Source: Bacteroidia bacterium (GTDB lineage Bacteria > Bacteroidota > Bacteroidia > AKYH767-A > OLB10). Taken from it: DNA of 11,454 nucleotides. The stretch is from assembly GCA_025450095.1 (NCBI GenBank), contig JANWID010000185.1, positions 1-11,454 of the forward strand, written 5' to 3'. The notes below the pieces were generated by a model that made no database searches, was not told where the DNA came from, and saw only the letters and a program-made list of their open reading frames with translations. The translations under genes were made by a program, and so were the position numbers. Positions 1 to 7,587 of this stretch are shown piece after piece; positions within the stretch are counted from its first letter, which is position 1, and the number at the start of each line of letters is the position of its first letter.

Positions 1-217
1 GTCTCACAGCTTCGCGACCGGGTTTTCCCTCGTCAACTTCACCTACTGAAGATGACTGCAATTAGATCCGCTTTTGACCTGTTTGCAGCGTTTGTCGTAA
101 AACGTGTCGCCAGTTGTTTCTTCCTTTTACCCACTTTCGTGCTTTGGGATTAAAAATCGCAAACAGGAGGATGGTCAGTCCGTAAAGCTTTATAACTATA
201 AAATAGAGTATCTCCAT
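1..217 (-). pseudogene. kdtA: 5' part of a Kdo transferase (WaaA/KdtA-like) gene with a premature stop, cut by the window edge
   Basis: From ATG 217-215 the minus strand reads 51 residues: a hydrophobic N-terminal segment (about residues 3-22, like the membrane anchor of WaaA) followed by FNPKARKWVKGRNNW (residues 22-36), typical of Bacteroidota WaaA. TAA at 64-62 stops the frame. Beyond it the same frame continues to the edge with SSVGEVDEG, which lines up with the conserved S-[LV]-G-E-[FV]-E-Q-G of the family, including the catalytic Glu. The TAA falls where the family usually has Trp. WaaA moves Kdo from CMP-Kdo to lipid A precursor at the inner membrane. The start lies 3 nt after the stop of the upstream gene, with tandem TAA TAA between, so the two were probably co-transcribed. 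Homology comes from remembered family motifs, not a search. The lesion may be real decay or a sequence error; the residues just after the stop (Q and S where H and C are usual) also deviate from the family. Confidence 0.65.
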
Positions 218-220
218 TTA

Positions 221-982
221 TTAGTATAAATAATACTCTGCCGGCTTCTTCTTATATAAAGGAAGTATCCACCCGAGTTTGACTCCATAAAGCAAGTCAA
301 TGCGGTTTTTATCGTCCAGCCCCGGGTTGTCAAAATTATAGTCGCGACGATTGGCAGTGAAACCCTGAATGAATTCAAACCCAAACATGAAATTTAACAT
401 TTGGTGATTGCTGAAGTAAGCATATCCGATGAATTCACGCAACTCCATTCCGTTAGTCAGATAATCATATCCTTTCAGGTATTCATCCTGTAGTTGAGGT
501 ACCGTATTCCCGACATTCTCGATCCTGATCTTATGCTGTAGAAATCCAGGTCCCCCAGTAATCATGATTCCGGAGTTGGGATTGGGTTTTTTAAAATGAA
601 TGATTTTCCCGAATGTAGCAGCTATGTGATATCCGCGTTCAAAAACCCTGACCTCAGCATACAATCCATCCAGACCTATTATCTGTCCATTATCACCTGC
701 AATCCCCTGTAGCAGGTTCTCCTGAGTTACATCGCTACCAAACAATGCACCTCCCGAAAAACCAAAAACCCAGTTTTTAGTGTTTTTATAAAGGGCTTCA
801 ATTCCCAGGATCGATGTAGTTCCAAACCGTTCTGCAAAATCACCTCCGGGAGCAAATACTCCATATCCCACGCTGATCATCGGGAACCTGATAACGGAAT
901 CACGAACCCCACTCTGTGACTTCGATTGGGACACAGTAATAATTAAAATCAATAACGTAATAAACGGAATTCTCATCTTCAC
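221..982 (-). CDS. Predicted outer-membrane beta-barrel protein, function unknown
   Basis: The 253-residue product begins with a clear signal peptide: MKMR, then a hydrophobic stretch (about residues 5-17) and a likely signal peptidase I site near SQSKSQ/S (about residue 23). The mature part has alternating hydrophobic and polar residues rich in Gly and aromatics (for example the stretches around GFSGGALFG, HIAATFGK, MLNFMFGFEF and YGVKLGWILPLY), as expected of a small beta-barrel in the outer membrane. It ends in a basic and aromatic tail (KKKPAEYYLY). I recognise no enzymatic motif or named family. It is followed after 3 nt by the kdtA-like gene on the same strand, which suggests an envelope-related operon, and it is transcribed away from the polysaccharide genes. 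ATG at 976 is an equally possible start, two codons downstream. Placement in the outer membrane is inferred from composition and the signal peptide. Confidence 0.75.
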   Translation of the reverse strand: MKMRIPFITLLILIITVSQSKSQSGVRDSVIRFPMISVGYGVFAPGGDFAERFGTTSILGIEALYKNTKNWVFGFSGGALFGSDVTQENLLQGIAGDNGQIIGLDGLYAEVRVFERGYHIAATFGKIIHFKKPNPNSGIMITGGPGFLQHKIRIENVGNTVPQLQDEYLKGYDYLTNGMELREFIGYAYFSNHQMLNFMFGFEFIQGFTANRRDYNFDNPGLDDKNRIDLLYGVKLGWILPLYKKKPAEYYLY

Positions 983-1053
983 AAATTGATAAAGGCCTAC
1001 AAGATAGTCATTTCATGAGTTTTGGAAAATGTACAGTATAAGTATCTTAAAAT

Positions 1054-1061
1054 CAAAATTA
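1054..1061 (-). promoter_or_regulatory. Possible -7 element of the minus-strand operon
   Basis: The minus strand reads TAATTTTG here, matching the Bacteroidota TAnnTTTG -7 consensus, about 70 bp upstream of the membrane-protein start. A TTG on the same strand at 1081-1079 could act as the -33 element, but the 17-nt spacing is slightly short. The surroundings are so AT-rich that a chance match is plausible. Confidence 0.3.
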
Positions 1062-1147
1062 TACAAAAGATAAAAAATCAATTTTACAACAGTTTATCGG
1101 TTAGCTTTTAAGCCTTCTCAATTACTAAAATCATGATGGTTTATCCG

Positions 1148-1155
1148 TATCTTTG
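1148..1155 (+). promoter_or_regulatory. Candidate -7 element (TATCTTTG) of the nucleotide-sugar operon
   Basis: TATCTTTG fits the Bacteroidota sigma-ABfr -7 consensus TAnnTTTG exactly and lies 19 nt upstream of the ATG at 1175. Transcription would begin near 1160, giving a leader of only about 15 nt. No clear TTTG is present at the -33 position (about 1122-1129; the nearest is TTAC), so the match is partial. If it is real, the upstream ATG at 1133 lies outside the transcript, which supports the start at 1175. Confidence 0.4.
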
Positions 1156-1174
1156 CCGACCTATTCATAAAAAA

Positions 1175-2305
1175 ATGAGACCATTAGCGATGGTTGACCT
1201 GATCAGCCAGTACGAAAAAATTAAACCTGAAATTGATCAGGCTGTACTGAATGTGATCGCTTCTTCAGCCTATATAAACGGTCCTGAAGTAAAGAGCTTC
1301 CAGGCAGAGCTTGAGAAATACCTGGGAGTAAAACATGTTATTCCCTGTGCCAATGGTACCGATGCGTTGCAGATTGCCATGATGGGCCTGGGTCTTCAGC
1401 CCGGTGATGAAGTGATCACTGCCAGTTTTACATATGTAGCTACTGCGGAAGTAATAGCACTATTAAAATTGAAACCTGTACTTGTAGATGTAGATCCGGA
1501 AACATTCACCATTGATCCTGCAGCGATTCAAAAAGCTATTAATCCTAAAACAAAAGCAATCGTTCCGGTACATCTTTTTGGCCAGTGTGCACCAATGGAC
1601 GCGATTATGGAAATCGCGAAAAGGCATAATTTATTTGTCATTGAAGATACAGCCCAGGCTATTGGTGCAGATTATACTATGCCTGACAATTCTGTTCATA
1701 AAGCCGGAACTATCGCAGATATTGGATGCACTTCCTTTTTCCCTTCCAAAAACCTGGGTTGCTTCGGTGACGGAGGAGCTATTTTCACTAATGATGAGAA
1801 TGTGGCAACCAGGATGCGCATGATTGCTAATCATGGTCAGCGAACATTATATTACCATGATGAGGTTGGAGTGAATTCAAGACTTGATAGTATACAGGCA
1901 GCAATACTGCGTATTAAATTGCGCCACCTTGATGAATATGCTGCTGCCCGCAACCGCGCGGCTTCATATTATGATAAGGCCTTTGCCGGTAATTCCCGAG
2001 TCAGGATACCAGTCAGAGCTTCGAATTCAACTCACGTGTTTCACCAGTACACCCTGTTACTGGAGGGTATTGATCGGGATAAGTTGAAGGAACATCTTGC
2101 CACGAAAGGTATTCCTGCCATGATATACTACCCGGTGCCTTTACATTTTCAAAAAGCATATACGGATCCCCGTTATAAAGAAGGTGATTTTCCCGTCACG
2201 GAAGAACTTTGCAAAAAAGTGTTGTCTTTGCCGATGCATACCGAACTGAAGGAAGAAGACCTGGAACGGATTACAGGATGCGTACTTGAATTTATAAATC
2301 AATAA
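1175..2305 (+). CDS. wbpE: WbpE-type DegT/DnrJ/EryC1/StrS aminotransferase (UDP-3-oxo-GlcNAcA aminotransferase)
   Basis: This PLP enzyme is predicted to transfer an amino group, from L-glutamate in characterised homologues, to C3 of UDP-2-acetamido-3-oxo-glucuronate, giving UDP-GlcNAc(3NH2)A. From the ATG at 1175 it is 376 residues, close to the family norm. Visible motifs are CANGTDALQI (58-67), PGDEVIT (76-82), FTYVATAE (85-92), the cofactor-binding EDTAQ (157-161), FFPSKNLGCFGDGGAIFT with the Schiff-base lysine K192, VGVNSRLD in the C-terminal half, and YPVPL and SLPMH near the end. These match Pseudomonas WbpE closely as I remember it. A start at 1133 would add 14 residues (MMVYPYLCRPIHKK) that homologues lack and that overlap the promoter-like TATCTTTG. 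It is the first gene of the plus-strand row. The WbpD and WbpB partners lie at 4653-6248, separated from it by ugd and uxs. The related GDP/dTDP-sugar aminotransferases are less likely given these neighbours. Confidence 0.88.
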   Translation: MRPLAMVDLISQYEKIKPEIDQAVLNVIASSAYINGPEVKSFQAELEKYLGVKHVIPCANGTDALQIAMMGLGLQPGDEVITASFTYVATAEVIALLKLKPVLVDVDPETFTIDPAAIQKAINPKTKAIVPVHLFGQCAPMDAIMEIAKRHNLFVIEDTAQAIGADYTMPDNSVHKAGTIADIGCTSFFPSKNLGCFGDGGAIFTNDENVATRMRMIANHGQRTLYYHDEVGVNSRLDSIQAAILRIKLRHLDEYAAARNRAASYYDKAFAGNSRVRIPVRASNSTHVFHQYTLLLEGIDRDKLKEHLATKGIPAMIYYPVPLHFQKAYTDPRYKEGDFPVTEELCKKVLSLPMHTELKEEDLERITGCVLEFINQ

Positions 2306-2332
2306 CAGTTTTTCAATTAATTAAACTGATCT

Positions 2333-3646
2333 ATGAATATTGCAGTAGTTGGTACTGGTTATGTTGGTCTTGTTACCGGGACATGCTTTGCTGAAATGGG
2401 AAATCATGTTGTTTGTGTCGATATCGACAAAGCCAAAGTGGATTTAATGATTAGCGGGAAGATTCCTATTTATGAACCCCATCTCGATGTATTGTTCGAA
2501 CGGAATCTGAAGCAGGGAAGGTTGAATTTTACAACAGACCTCGAATCTGCAATAAAAGATTCAAAAGTTATTTTCCTTGCATTACCAACTCCTCCGGGTG
2601 AAGACGGATCAGCAGATCTGAGCTATGTGCTTGGTGTTGCAAAACAGCTTGGTAATATCTTAAATGAATACACTGTTATCGTAAACAAAAGCACAGTACC
2701 CGTTGGTACCGCTGAAAAAGTCAGGGATGCAATTTTCAAAAACTGCAAGGTGCCCTTTGATGTGGTTTCCAATCCCGAATTTCTCCGTGAAGGATTCGCA
2801 GTGGATGATTTTATGAAACCCGATCGGGTTGTAATTGGTTCCGATTCGGAAAAAGCGAACAAGATCATGTCGGATCTCTATGCTCCATTTGTACGCCAGG
2901 GAAATCCGATTTATTTTATGGACACCCGGTCATCGGAACTTACCAAGTACGCCGCAAATGCGTTTCTTGCCACCAAGATTACTTTTATGAATGAAATCGC
3001 TAATCTGTGCGAAAAGGTAGGTGCTAACGTAGATATGATCCGCATGGGAATTGGTTCTGATAACAGGATCGGTAAAAGATTTTTATTCGCCGGAATCGGT
3101 TATGGAGGAAGTTGTTTTCCAAAAGATGTTCAGGCGCTTTCAAGAACTGCAAGTGAATTTAATTACGATTTCAAAGTGCTTACTTCGGTGATGGATGTAA
3201 ATGATCGTCAGCGTACCAGCATTGTGCAGAAAATAAAAGATTATTTTGGAGACAATCTGAAAGGGAAAAAAATTGCCATTTGGGGCCTTGCGTTCAAACC
3301 GGATACCGATGATATCCGCGAAGCACCGGCATTATTCATTATTGAATTATTGTTGAAAGAAGGAGTTCAGATCTCAGCGTTTGATCCGGAAGCTACCAAT
3401 AATGTGCAGAAACAGTTAGGTGATAAAATTCAATATGCAGCTGATCCTTATGCAGCGGTTGATGGTGCCGACGCACTGCTGATTGCCACAGAATGGTCAG
3501 TTTTCAGAACACCTGAATTTGATTTGCTCGCAAAAAAGATGAAATCAAGAGTAATCTTCGACGGCCGGAATCTTTATGATCCGGAGAAAATGAAAGAGCT
3601 GGGATTTTATTACAACAGCATCGGAAGAAAGGTTGTTTCAAAATAA
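2333..3646 (+). CDS. ugd: UDP-glucose 6-dehydrogenase
   Basis: It oxidises UDP-glucose to UDP-glucuronate with two NAD+ in the cytoplasm. The 437-residue protein has the N-terminal Rossmann motif [17 protein letters not shown] (7-23), the NKSTVPVGT segment (118-126), SNPEFLREG (146-154), the helix with K205 and N209 ([12 protein letters not shown]), and the catalytic GGSCFPKD (258-265) with thioester cysteine C261. The C-terminal domain carries [16 protein letters not shown], typical of the UDP-binding domain. GGSCFPKD separates UDP-glucose dehydrogenases from the UDP-HexNAc type, which has GGHCIGVDPYY, as in the gene at 6268. The next gene (UDP-glucuronate decarboxylase) starts 7 nt after the stop and uses this product. 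No Shine-Dalgarno precedes the ATG, as is usual in Bacteroidota. Family assignment is firm; use of UDP-glucose over related sugars rests on the motif and the neighbour. Confidence 0.93.
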   Translation: MNIAVVGTGYVGLVTGTCFAEMGNHVVCVDIDKAKVDLMISGKIPIYEPHLDVLFERNLKQGRLNFTTDLESAIKDSKVIFLALPTPPGEDGSADLSYVLGVAKQLGNILNEYTVIVNKSTVPVGTAEKVRDAIFKNCKVPFDVVSNPEFLREGFAVDDFMKPDRVVIGSDSEKANKIMSDLYAPFVRQGNPIYFMDTRSSELTKYAANAFLATKITFMNEIANLCEKVGANVDMIRMGIGSDNRIGKRFLFAGIGYGGSCFPKDVQALSRTASEFNYDFKVLTSVMDVNDRQRTSIVQKIKDYFGDNLKGKKIAIWGLAFKPDTDDIREAPALFIIELLLKEGVQISAFDPEATNNVQKQLGDKIQYAADPYAAVDGADALLIATEWSVFRTPEFDLLAKKMKSRVIFDGRNLYDPEKMKELGFYYNSIGRKVVSK

Positions 3647-3653
3647 CGGAATT

Positions 3654-4634
3654 ATGTCAGCAACAAATAAACGAATATTGATCACTGGTGCCGCAGGATT
3701 TCTGGGCTCCCATCTTTGCGACCGTTTTATAAAAGAAGGCTACAGGGTAGTGGGGATGGATAACCTGATAACAGGTGACCTGAATAATATCAACCACCTT
3801 TTTAAACTTGCGGAATTTGAATTCTATCATCACGATGTTTCAAAATTTGTTTTTGTTCCGGGTGAGCTTGATTACATCCTGCATTTTGCATCACCGGCCA
3901 GCCCCATCGATTATCTTAAAATCCCGATACAAACACTTAAAGTTGGTTCACTTGGAACTCACAATCTGTTGGGTCTCGCCCGCGTAAAAAAATCCCGCAT
4001 CCTGGTGGCTTCAACTTCGGAAGTATATGGTGATCCTACAGTTCACCCGCAAACGGAAGAATATTGGGGAAATGTAAATCCGGTCGGACCACGTGGAGTA
4101 TATGATGAAGCAAAACGATTCCAGGAAGCCATCACTATGGCTTATCATACATATCATGGTGTTGAAACCCGGATTGTAAGAATATTTAATACATACGGCC
4201 CCAGGATGCGACTGAATGATGGCCGCGTTTTGCCTGCCTTTATCGGACAGGCGTTGCGTGGTGAAGATCTGACCATTTTTGGTGACGGAAGTCAGACCCG
4301 TTCCTTTTGTTATGTGGATGACCTGGTTGAAGGAATTTATCGCTTATTGCTGAGTGATTATGCTAACCCGGTTAACATCGGAAATCCTTCGGAAATCACC
4401 ATTCGTGAATTCGCTGAGGAAATTCTTAAACTCACTGGTTCATCTGTTAAACTCATCATGAAGCCTCTGCCGCAGGACGATCCTAAACAACGTCAACCCG
4501 ACATTACAAAAGCACGTAAGATTCTGAATTGGGAACCCAGAGTAAATCGTTCGGAAGGACTTAAAAAAACATACGACTATTTCCGGAACCTTCCCAAGGA
4601 AGAATTATATAAAACCGCGCATCGTTTCAGTTGA
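3654..4634 (+). CDS. uxs: UDP-glucuronate decarboxylase (UDP-xylose synthase)
   Basis: It converts UDP-glucuronate to UDP-xylose through a bound UDP-4-keto intermediate, using tightly held NAD+. The 326-residue extended SDR has [11 protein letters not shown] (11-21), the [11 protein letters not shown] segment (77-87), STSEVYGDP (120-128) with the family's extra acidic residue E123, the catalytic Y150-x3-K154, and [15 protein letters not shown] (182-196), which is distinctive for UXS. Length is near the bacterial UXS norm of about 310-330. An in-frame TTG at 3633 would add MFQNNGI and overlap ugd by 14 nt. The ATG at 3654 places the Rossmann loop at the usual distance from the N-terminus and is preferred. 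Its substrate is made by the gene immediately upstream. A bifunctional ArnA-type decarboxylase is unlikely because no formyltransferase domain is present and the product is not the oxidised 4-keto pentose. Confidence 0.9.
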   Translation: MSATNKRILITGAAGFLGSHLCDRFIKEGYRVVGMDNLITGDLNNINHLFKLAEFEFYHHDVSKFVFVPGELDYILHFASPASPIDYLKIPIQTLKVGSLGTHNLLGLARVKKSRILVASTSEVYGDPTVHPQTEEYWGNVNPVGPRGVYDEAKRFQEAITMAYHTYHGVETRIVRIFNTYGPRMRLNDGRVLPAFIGQALRGEDLTIFGDGSQTRSFCYVDDLVEGIYRLLLSDYANPVNIGNPSEITIREFAEEILKLTGSSVKLIMKPLPQDDPKQRQPDITKARKILNWEPRVNRSEGLKKTYDYFRNLPKEELYKTAHRFS

Positions 4635-4652
4635 ATTTTGAACGTACTGTTT

Positions 4653-5225
4653 ATGGATTATTTCGCGCACCAGTCTGCATTTATTGATCCCGGCTGCACA
4701 ATAGGAAAAGGCACTAAAATCTGGCATTTTTCACATATTATGCCCGATTGTGTGATCGGTGAAAATTGTAACATAGGACAAAATGTTGTCATATCACCCG
4801 GAGTGAAATTGGGAAACAATGTTAAAGTGCAGAATAATGTCTCCATATACACTGGCGTGCATTGCGACGATGATGTGTTCCTGGGTCCAAGCATGGTTTT
4901 TACCAATGTAATCAATCCGCGGAGTGCGGTTATACGTCGCGATCAGTATCAGAAAACTCTTGTTAAAAAGGGAGCATCTATTGGTGCCAATGCTACCATT
5001 GTTTGTGGGCATACAATTGGTGCGTATGCATTTATTGGTGCGGGTGCTGTAGTTACCAAGGATGTACCTGACTACGCACTTGTAATGGGAAATCCATCGC
5101 GGCAAACAGGATGGATGAGTGAATTCGGACACAAGCTGAAGTTTGATGCTTCAGGGATTGCAATATGTCCGGAGAGTAATATGCGATACAAACTTGAAAA
5201 CAACAGGGTCACAAAAATTGATTAA
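4653..5225 (+). CDS. wbpD: WbpD/WlbB-type N-acetyltransferase (UDP-GlcNAc(3NH2)A 3-N-acetyltransferase)
   Basis: It is predicted to acetylate the C3 amino group of UDP-GlcNAc(3NH2)A with acetyl-CoA, giving UDP-2,3-diacetamido-2,3-dideoxy-glucuronate. The 190-residue protein is a left-handed parallel beta-helix built of hexapeptide repeats (about residues 6-135; [57 protein letters not shown]). The WbpD/WlbB signatures [11 protein letters not shown] (20-30), FTNVINPR (83-90) and [13 protein letters not shown] (144-156) are all present, and such proteins are normally about 190 residues. A TTG at 4638 in the same frame would add five residues. The ATG at 4653 gives [14 protein letters not shown], matching the usual start. 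Probable trimer, as in characterised members. The gene is 6 nt upstream of its pathway partner WbpB. Confidence 0.9.
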   Translation: MDYFAHQSAFIDPGCTIGKGTKIWHFSHIMPDCVIGENCNIGQNVVISPGVKLGNNVKVQNNVSIYTGVHCDDDVFLGPSMVFTNVINPRSAVIRRDQYQKTLVKKGASIGANATIVCGHTIGAYAFIGAGAVVTKDVPDYALVMGNPSRQTGWMSEFGHKLKFDASGIAICPESNMRYKLENNRVTKID

Positions 5226-5231
5226 TTATTT

Positions 5232-6248
5232 ATGATGTCAGGACCTGTAAAATTTGCAATTATTGGCAGCGGTCATATCGGGAAACGTCACGCGGAAATG
5301 ATCCGTCGTAACCCGGAAGGAGAACTGGTTGCTATGTGCGATATCCTGACCGAGCAGGAAGCGGGAGTCACCTCCCTGAATATTCCGTATTTCACTTCGG
5401 TACAGGCTATGTTTTCATCAGGCCTTGATTTCGATGTGGTTTGTATTTGTTCTCCAAACGGTTTGCATGCCGAACACGCCCTGATTGCACTTGGACATCA
5501 GAAGCATATTGTTTGTGAAAAACCAATGGCGCTTTCAAAAGCGGATTGTGAAAAAATAATCTTTCGCGCCCTGCAGGTTCACAAAAATGTTTTCTGCGTT
5601 ATGCAGAACCGCTATTCGCCCCCGAGCAAATGGTTGAAACAAATCATTGATGAAAAAATACTCGGTGAAATATTTCTTGTTAATCTAACCTGCTTCTGGA
5701 ACCGCGATGACAGGTACTACCGCAAGGGGAACTGGAAAGGAACTGCGGACCTGGATGGAGGTACATTGTTTACCCAGTTTTCACATTTTATCGATATCAT
5801 GTATTGGGTGTTTGGTGATATTACCGATATACAGGCGAAGTTCGGTGATTTCACTCACGAACACAGCACTGCATTTGAAGACTCCGGCCTGGTAAATTTC
5901 AGATTCATTAATGGTGGTATGGGTAATATAAGTTATTCTACCGCCATTTACGATAAAAACATGGAAAGTTCCATGACGGTTATTGGTAAGAACGGCAGTG
6001 TCAAAATCGGGGGGCAATATATGAATGATGTGGAGTATTGTCATATTATGAATTACACCATGCCGCACCTGGAAGATGTCAGTCCGGCGAATGATTATGG
6101 TGTTTATAAAGGATCAGCAGCCAATCATCATTTTATAATTGAAAATGTAATTGACACATTAAAAGGAAGAACATCTATTACCACCAATGCTATGGAGGGA
6201 TTGAAAGTGGTCGAGATTATTGAGAGAATTTACGCTTTAAAAAACTAA
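5232..6248 (+). CDS. wbpB: WbpB/WlbA-type Gfo/Idh/MocA oxidoreductase (UDP-GlcNAcA 3-dehydrogenase)
   Basis: It is predicted to oxidise C3 of UDP-GlcNAcA to the 3-oxo sugar that the WbpE-type aminotransferase uses. Residues 7-17 (KFAIIGSGHIG) form the NAD-binding Rossmann loop. CEKPMA (95-100) carries the conserved lysine K97, and DGGTLFTQFSHFIDIMYWVFGD (175-196) carries H185, the usual active-site histidine region. WNRDDRYYRKGNWKG (156-170) resembles the substrate-binding segment of WlbA. The length of 338 residues is typical or slightly long. It starts 6 nt after wbpD. ATGATG at 5232 gives two adjacent starts and either is possible. Characterised homologues split into those that regenerate NAD+ internally with 2-oxoglutarate and those that do not; I cannot tell from sequence which applies here. 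Confidence 0.87.
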   Translation: MMSGPVKFAIIGSGHIGKRHAEMIRRNPEGELVAMCDILTEQEAGVTSLNIPYFTSVQAMFSSGLDFDVVCICSPNGLHAEHALIALGHQKHIVCEKPMALSKADCEKIIFRALQVHKNVFCVMQNRYSPPSKWLKQIIDEKILGEIFLVNLTCFWNRDDRYYRKGNWKGTADLDGGTLFTQFSHFIDIMYWVFGDITDIQAKFGDFTHEHSTAFEDSGLVNFRFINGGMGNISYSTAIYDKNMESSMTVIGKNGSVKIGGQYMNDVEYCHIMNYTMPHLEDVSPANDYGVYKGSAANHHFIIENVIDTLKGRTSITTNAMEGLKVVEIIERIYALKN

Positions 6249-6267
6249 ATAAATAGTAAGACGATAC

Positions 6268-7557
6268 ATGTACGAAGATATTATCAGCAAGAAAAAGAAA
6301 ATAGCGGTGATCGGACTGGGATATGTCGGTCTGCCAATCGCATTGGCATTTGCAAGAAAAGTTTCGGTTATCGGTTTTGACATTAACAATGAGAGAGTCG
6401 AAATGATGAAGCAACATAAGGATCCGAGCGGCGAGCTGGGGCCTGAAGAATTTAAAAACCGTGATATTATTTTTACAAGCAGTCTTGAAGAATTACGGAA
6501 TGCTTCCTTTTTTATCGTAGCAGTGCCTACTCCGATCGATGAACACAATCTGCCGGATCTCAAACCGATTCTGGCGGCTTCCAAAACAATTGGACAAGTG
6601 CTGAAAAAAGGAGATTACGTTGTATATGAATCTACAGTGTATCCCGGTTGTACCGAAGAGGACTGCATTCCTGTGCTGGAAGAATATTCCGGTTTTAAAT
6701 TCCCGGAAGATTTCAAAACAGGTTATTCACCAGAGAGAATTAACCCGGGCGACAGAGAACATACATTGTCGAAAATCGTGAAAGTAGTTTCCGGTTGTGA
6801 TGAAGAAGCGCTCGACCAGGTTGCAAAAATTTATGAAATTGTAGTCGAAGCCGGTGTGCACCGGGCATCATCAATTAAAGTTGCCGAAGCAGCAAAGATT
6901 ATTGAAAATACACAGCGTGATGTGAACATAGCTCTTATGAACGAGCTTTCCATCATCTTTAATAAAATGGGAATTAACACCTATGAAGTACTGGAAGCTT
7001 CCGGGACTAAATGGAACTTTTTAAATTTCAAACCGGGATTGGTAGGAGGTCATTGTATTGGTGTGGATCCTTATTATCTTACGTACAAAGCACAGGAACT
7101 CGGATATCATGCACAGGTAATTAATTCTGGTCGCTATGTTAACGATTCAATGGGCTTTTATGTAGCCAAACAAACTGTAAAAAAACTCATTGCTATGGGC
7201 AAGGATATCAACCGCTCACGGGTACTTGTTATGGGAGCCACATTCAAAGAAGATGTCGAAGATATCCGGAATTCAAAAGTTGCTGATGTGATCAGTGAGT
7301 TTAAATCATATGGTGTGAAAACCGAAGTTGTGGATCCGCACGCATCATCTGAAGCACTACTTCATGAATATGGATTCGAGCTGATTGAAAAGGCCGGAAC
7401 CGGGTACGATGCCGTTGTGATTGCTGTCAATCACAGTGAATATCTTGATATTGATGAATCATATCTTATCTCCATTTGTTCTCCGGATGCTGTAATTGTG
7501 GATCTGAAAGGAATATTAAGAGGTAAAATTAATAAGCTCAGGTACTGGAGCCTATGA
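6268..7557 (+). CDS. wbpO: UDP-N-acetylglucosamine/galactosamine 6-dehydrogenase, WbpO/TviB type
   Basis: It oxidises C6 of a UDP-HexNAc (UDP-GlcNAc or UDP-GalNAc) to the uronic acid with two NAD+. The 429-residue protein has the Rossmann motif IGLGYVGLPIALAFA (15-29), VPTPID (86-91), YESTVYPGCTEEDCIP (120-135), GYSPERINPGDREH (152-165) and GGHCIGVDPYYL (260-271) with catalytic cysteine C263, then GATFKEDVEDIRNSK in the UDP-binding C-terminal domain. The ESTVYPG and YSPERINPGD segments resemble TviB (Vi antigen) and WbpO more than Pseudomonas WbpA. It follows wbpB after 19 nt. UDP-GlcNAcA is the entry substrate for WbpB, so this gene probably starts the diacetamido-uronic-acid route, and together with the 4-epimerase at 9736 it could also give UDP-GalNAcA. 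Which epimer it prefers cannot be read from sequence. Confidence 0.87.
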   Translation: MYEDIISKKKKIAVIGLGYVGLPIALAFARKVSVIGFDINNERVEMMKQHKDPSGELGPEEFKNRDIIFTSSLEELRNASFFIVAVPTPIDEHNLPDLKPILAASKTIGQVLKKGDYVVYESTVYPGCTEEDCIPVLEEYSGFKFPEDFKTGYSPERINPGDREHTLSKIVKVVSGCDEEALDQVAKIYEIVVEAGVHRASSIKVAEAAKIIENTQRDVNIALMNELSIIFNKMGINTYEVLEASGTKWNFLNFKPGLVGGHCIGVDPYYLTYKAQELGYHAQVINSGRYVNDSMGFYVAKQTVKKLIAMGKDINRSRVLVMGATFKEDVEDIRNSKVADVISEFKSYGVKTEVVDPHASSEALLHEYGFELIEKAGTGYDAVVIAVNHSEYLDIDESYLISICSPDAVIVDLKGILRGKINKLRYWSL

Positions 7558-7587
7558 GAAAATTTTTATAAATTGTAAGTATAATTC

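Larger units (their letters stand above)
983..1174. promoter_or_regulatory. Divergent AT-rich intergenic region
   Basis: These roughly 190 bases separate the minus-strand membrane-protein/kdtA pair from the plus-strand nucleotide-sugar genes and must hold the promoters of both. They are AT-rich and contain no convincing ORF or RNA gene. Candidate Bacteroidota -7 elements on each strand are listed separately. I see no strong inverted repeat or terminator-like hairpin. Confidence 0.6.

Noticed and set aside
1..153. Open plus-strand frame from the left edge to TAA at 151-153
   Set aside because: It lies opposite the kdtA-like sequence, shows no family resemblance, and is explained as the antisense of that gene.
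1133..1174. N-terminal extension of the aminotransferase from ATG 1133
   Set aside because: The 14 extra residues are not found in WbpE-type proteins and overlap the likely -7 promoter element; ATG 1175 is preferred.
4794..5132. 112-codon minus-strand frame opposite wbpD
   Set aside because: Antisense shadow of the hexapeptide-repeat gene, no signal of its own.
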